Origin: Thermoplasmata archaeon
GTDB taxonomy: Archaea; Thermoplasmatota; Penumbrarchaeia; Penumbrarchaeales; Penumbrarchaeaceae
Assembly: GCA_023145185.1 (NCBI GenBank)
Contig: JAGLEG010000238.1
Location: 1 to 14,617, forward strand
DNA: 14,617 bases
Direction of reading: 5' to 3'
Part shown: one piece after another, positions 14,032 to 14,617 of the stretch
Position numbering within the stretch: position 1 is the stretch's first letter
Layout of the letters: each line of letters begins with the position of its first letter
The notes under the pieces: generated by a model
What the model was told of the DNA's origin: nothing
What the model saw: only the letters and a program-made list of their open reading frames with translations
Database searches by the model: none
Made by a program: the position numbers and the translations under genes

Positions 14032-14617
14032 ATGATGTCTGGAGATGGGGAAGGGTCCGGTTCAACGATCAGGGGGACCCCAAGGGGATTGCTGGTGGCC
14101 GTAGGGGGGAACGAGGACAAGGAGGACAATCCGTCGATACTCAAGAGGATGGTCTCCCTTGTTGGAAAAGAGGGTGACGATCCCGCCAGAATAGAGCTGA
14201 TCACCACGGCCAGTGAGATCCCCGACAAGGTGGGAGAGATGTACCAGGAGGTGTTCTCGAAGATAGAGGGGGCCTCCCTGGGAGTAATGCACATCAAGGA
14301 CCGGGAAGAGGCCCACGACCCCACGCTTGTAGACAGGATCAAGTCGGCCGACATCATATTCTTCTCCGGTGGGGACCAGCTGAGGATCACATCCATTCTG
14401 GGTGGGTCCCCGGTGCTGAAAGAGGTCAGGCGCAGATATTTCGAGGAGTTCTGTATCATTGCGGGGACCAGCGCCGGCGCAAGTGCCATGCCCGAGACGA
14501 TGATATACGGTGGCGAATCAAGCGAGGCCCTCCTGAAGGGCACCGTCCACATGACAGGCGGGATCGGCCTGATAGGACGCGTCATTCTCGACAGCCATTT
14601 CATCAAGAGGGGCCGCT
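14032..14617 (+). CDS. cphB: Cyanophycinase-family serine peptidase, 3' end cut off
   Basis: The frame is open from ATG 14032 to the window end: 195 residues of a protein whose family is usually about 270. It is a peptidase S51 family member and carries the cyanophycinase marks: GLLVAVGGNEDK near the start, FFSGGDQLRI (the GGDQ glutamine of the substrate pocket), the nucleophile elbow IIAGTSAGASAM with the catalytic Ser, and ILDSHFIKRGR. The last motif keeps the Asp, His and two Arg residues that match Asp172, His174, Arg178 and Arg180 of the Synechocystis enzyme, where they form the active site and hold the Asp-Arg side chains. Cyanophycinase cuts cyanophycin to beta-Asp-Arg dipeptide. No signal peptide is seen, so it acts in the cytoplasm. 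ATG 14032 and 14035 are both in frame; a TATA box 25.5 bp upstream favours 14032, leaderless. Whether a cyanophycin synthetase gene follows lies outside the window. Confidence 0.9.
   Translation, partial: MMSGDGEGSGSTIRGTPRGLLVAVGGNEDKEDNPSILKRMVSLVGKEGDDPARIELITTASEIPDKVGEMYQEVFSKIEGASLGVMHIKDREEAHDPTLVDRIKSADIIFFSGGDQLRITSILGGSPVLKEVRRRYFEEFCIIAGTSAGASAMPETMIYGGESSEALLKGTVHMTGGIGLIGRVILDSHFIKRGR

Overview
This window looks archaeal, most likely from the Thermoplasmatota or a nearby euryarchaeal group; the class is an inference with modest confidence. The signs are TATA boxes about 25 bp before several ORF starts that lack any Shine-Dalgarno site (leaderless genes), GGTGA/GGAGG ribosome sites on others, arginine codons dominated by AGG/AGA, frequent ATA isoleucine, and gene families common in euryarchaea: a CxxC-x17-CxxC mini zinc ribbon, a DUF438/hemerythrin/PAS protein, an AAA-DUF4143 ATPase and NosD-type surface proteins. 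There is no rRNA, tRNA, CRISPR array or insertion sequence that I can see.

Layout. 1-81 is the tail of a winged-helix regulator (+). 284-451 is a 55-residue zinc-ribbon protein (+), followed by a strong hairpin plus T-tract terminator. 627-1496 (-) is an unrecognised helical protein, divergent from 1703-2959 (+), a serpin lipoprotein. 2998-4290 (-) is an AAA-DUF4143 ATPase with two operator-like dyads just upstream of its promoter. 4493-5110 (+) is a small secreted protein whose 3' end overlaps that of 5094-6701 (-), a membrane-anchored beta-propeller protein. 6972-7607 (+) is a zinc-ribbon methyltransferase, and 7644-8672 (-) a PAP2 membrane phosphatase. 8673-8851 holds a set of dyad repeats. 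10427-10924 and 8852-10423 (-) form a two-gene operon of a GNAT acetyltransferase and a DUF438-hemerythrin-PAS protein. 11085-13958 (+) is a 957-residue surface protein with beta-helix, LamG-like and four 54-residue calcium-type repeats. 14032 to the end (+) is a cyanophycinase-family peptidase cut by the window edge.

How the genes fit together. No single pathway links the window. The clearest theme is the cell exterior: a serpin lipoprotein, a second exported protein, a membrane-anchored propeller and a large anchored multidomain protein. The DUF438-hemerythrin-PAS protein is a probable redox, oxygen or nitric oxide sensor co-transcribed with an acetyltransferase. The cyanophycinase points to use of beta-Asp-Arg dipeptide or a related beta-aspartyl storage compound. 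I did not find a convincing new multi-gene system; the best leads are the two dyad clusters in non-coding DNA, the archaeal cyanophycinase, and the serpin with a lengthened reactive loop.
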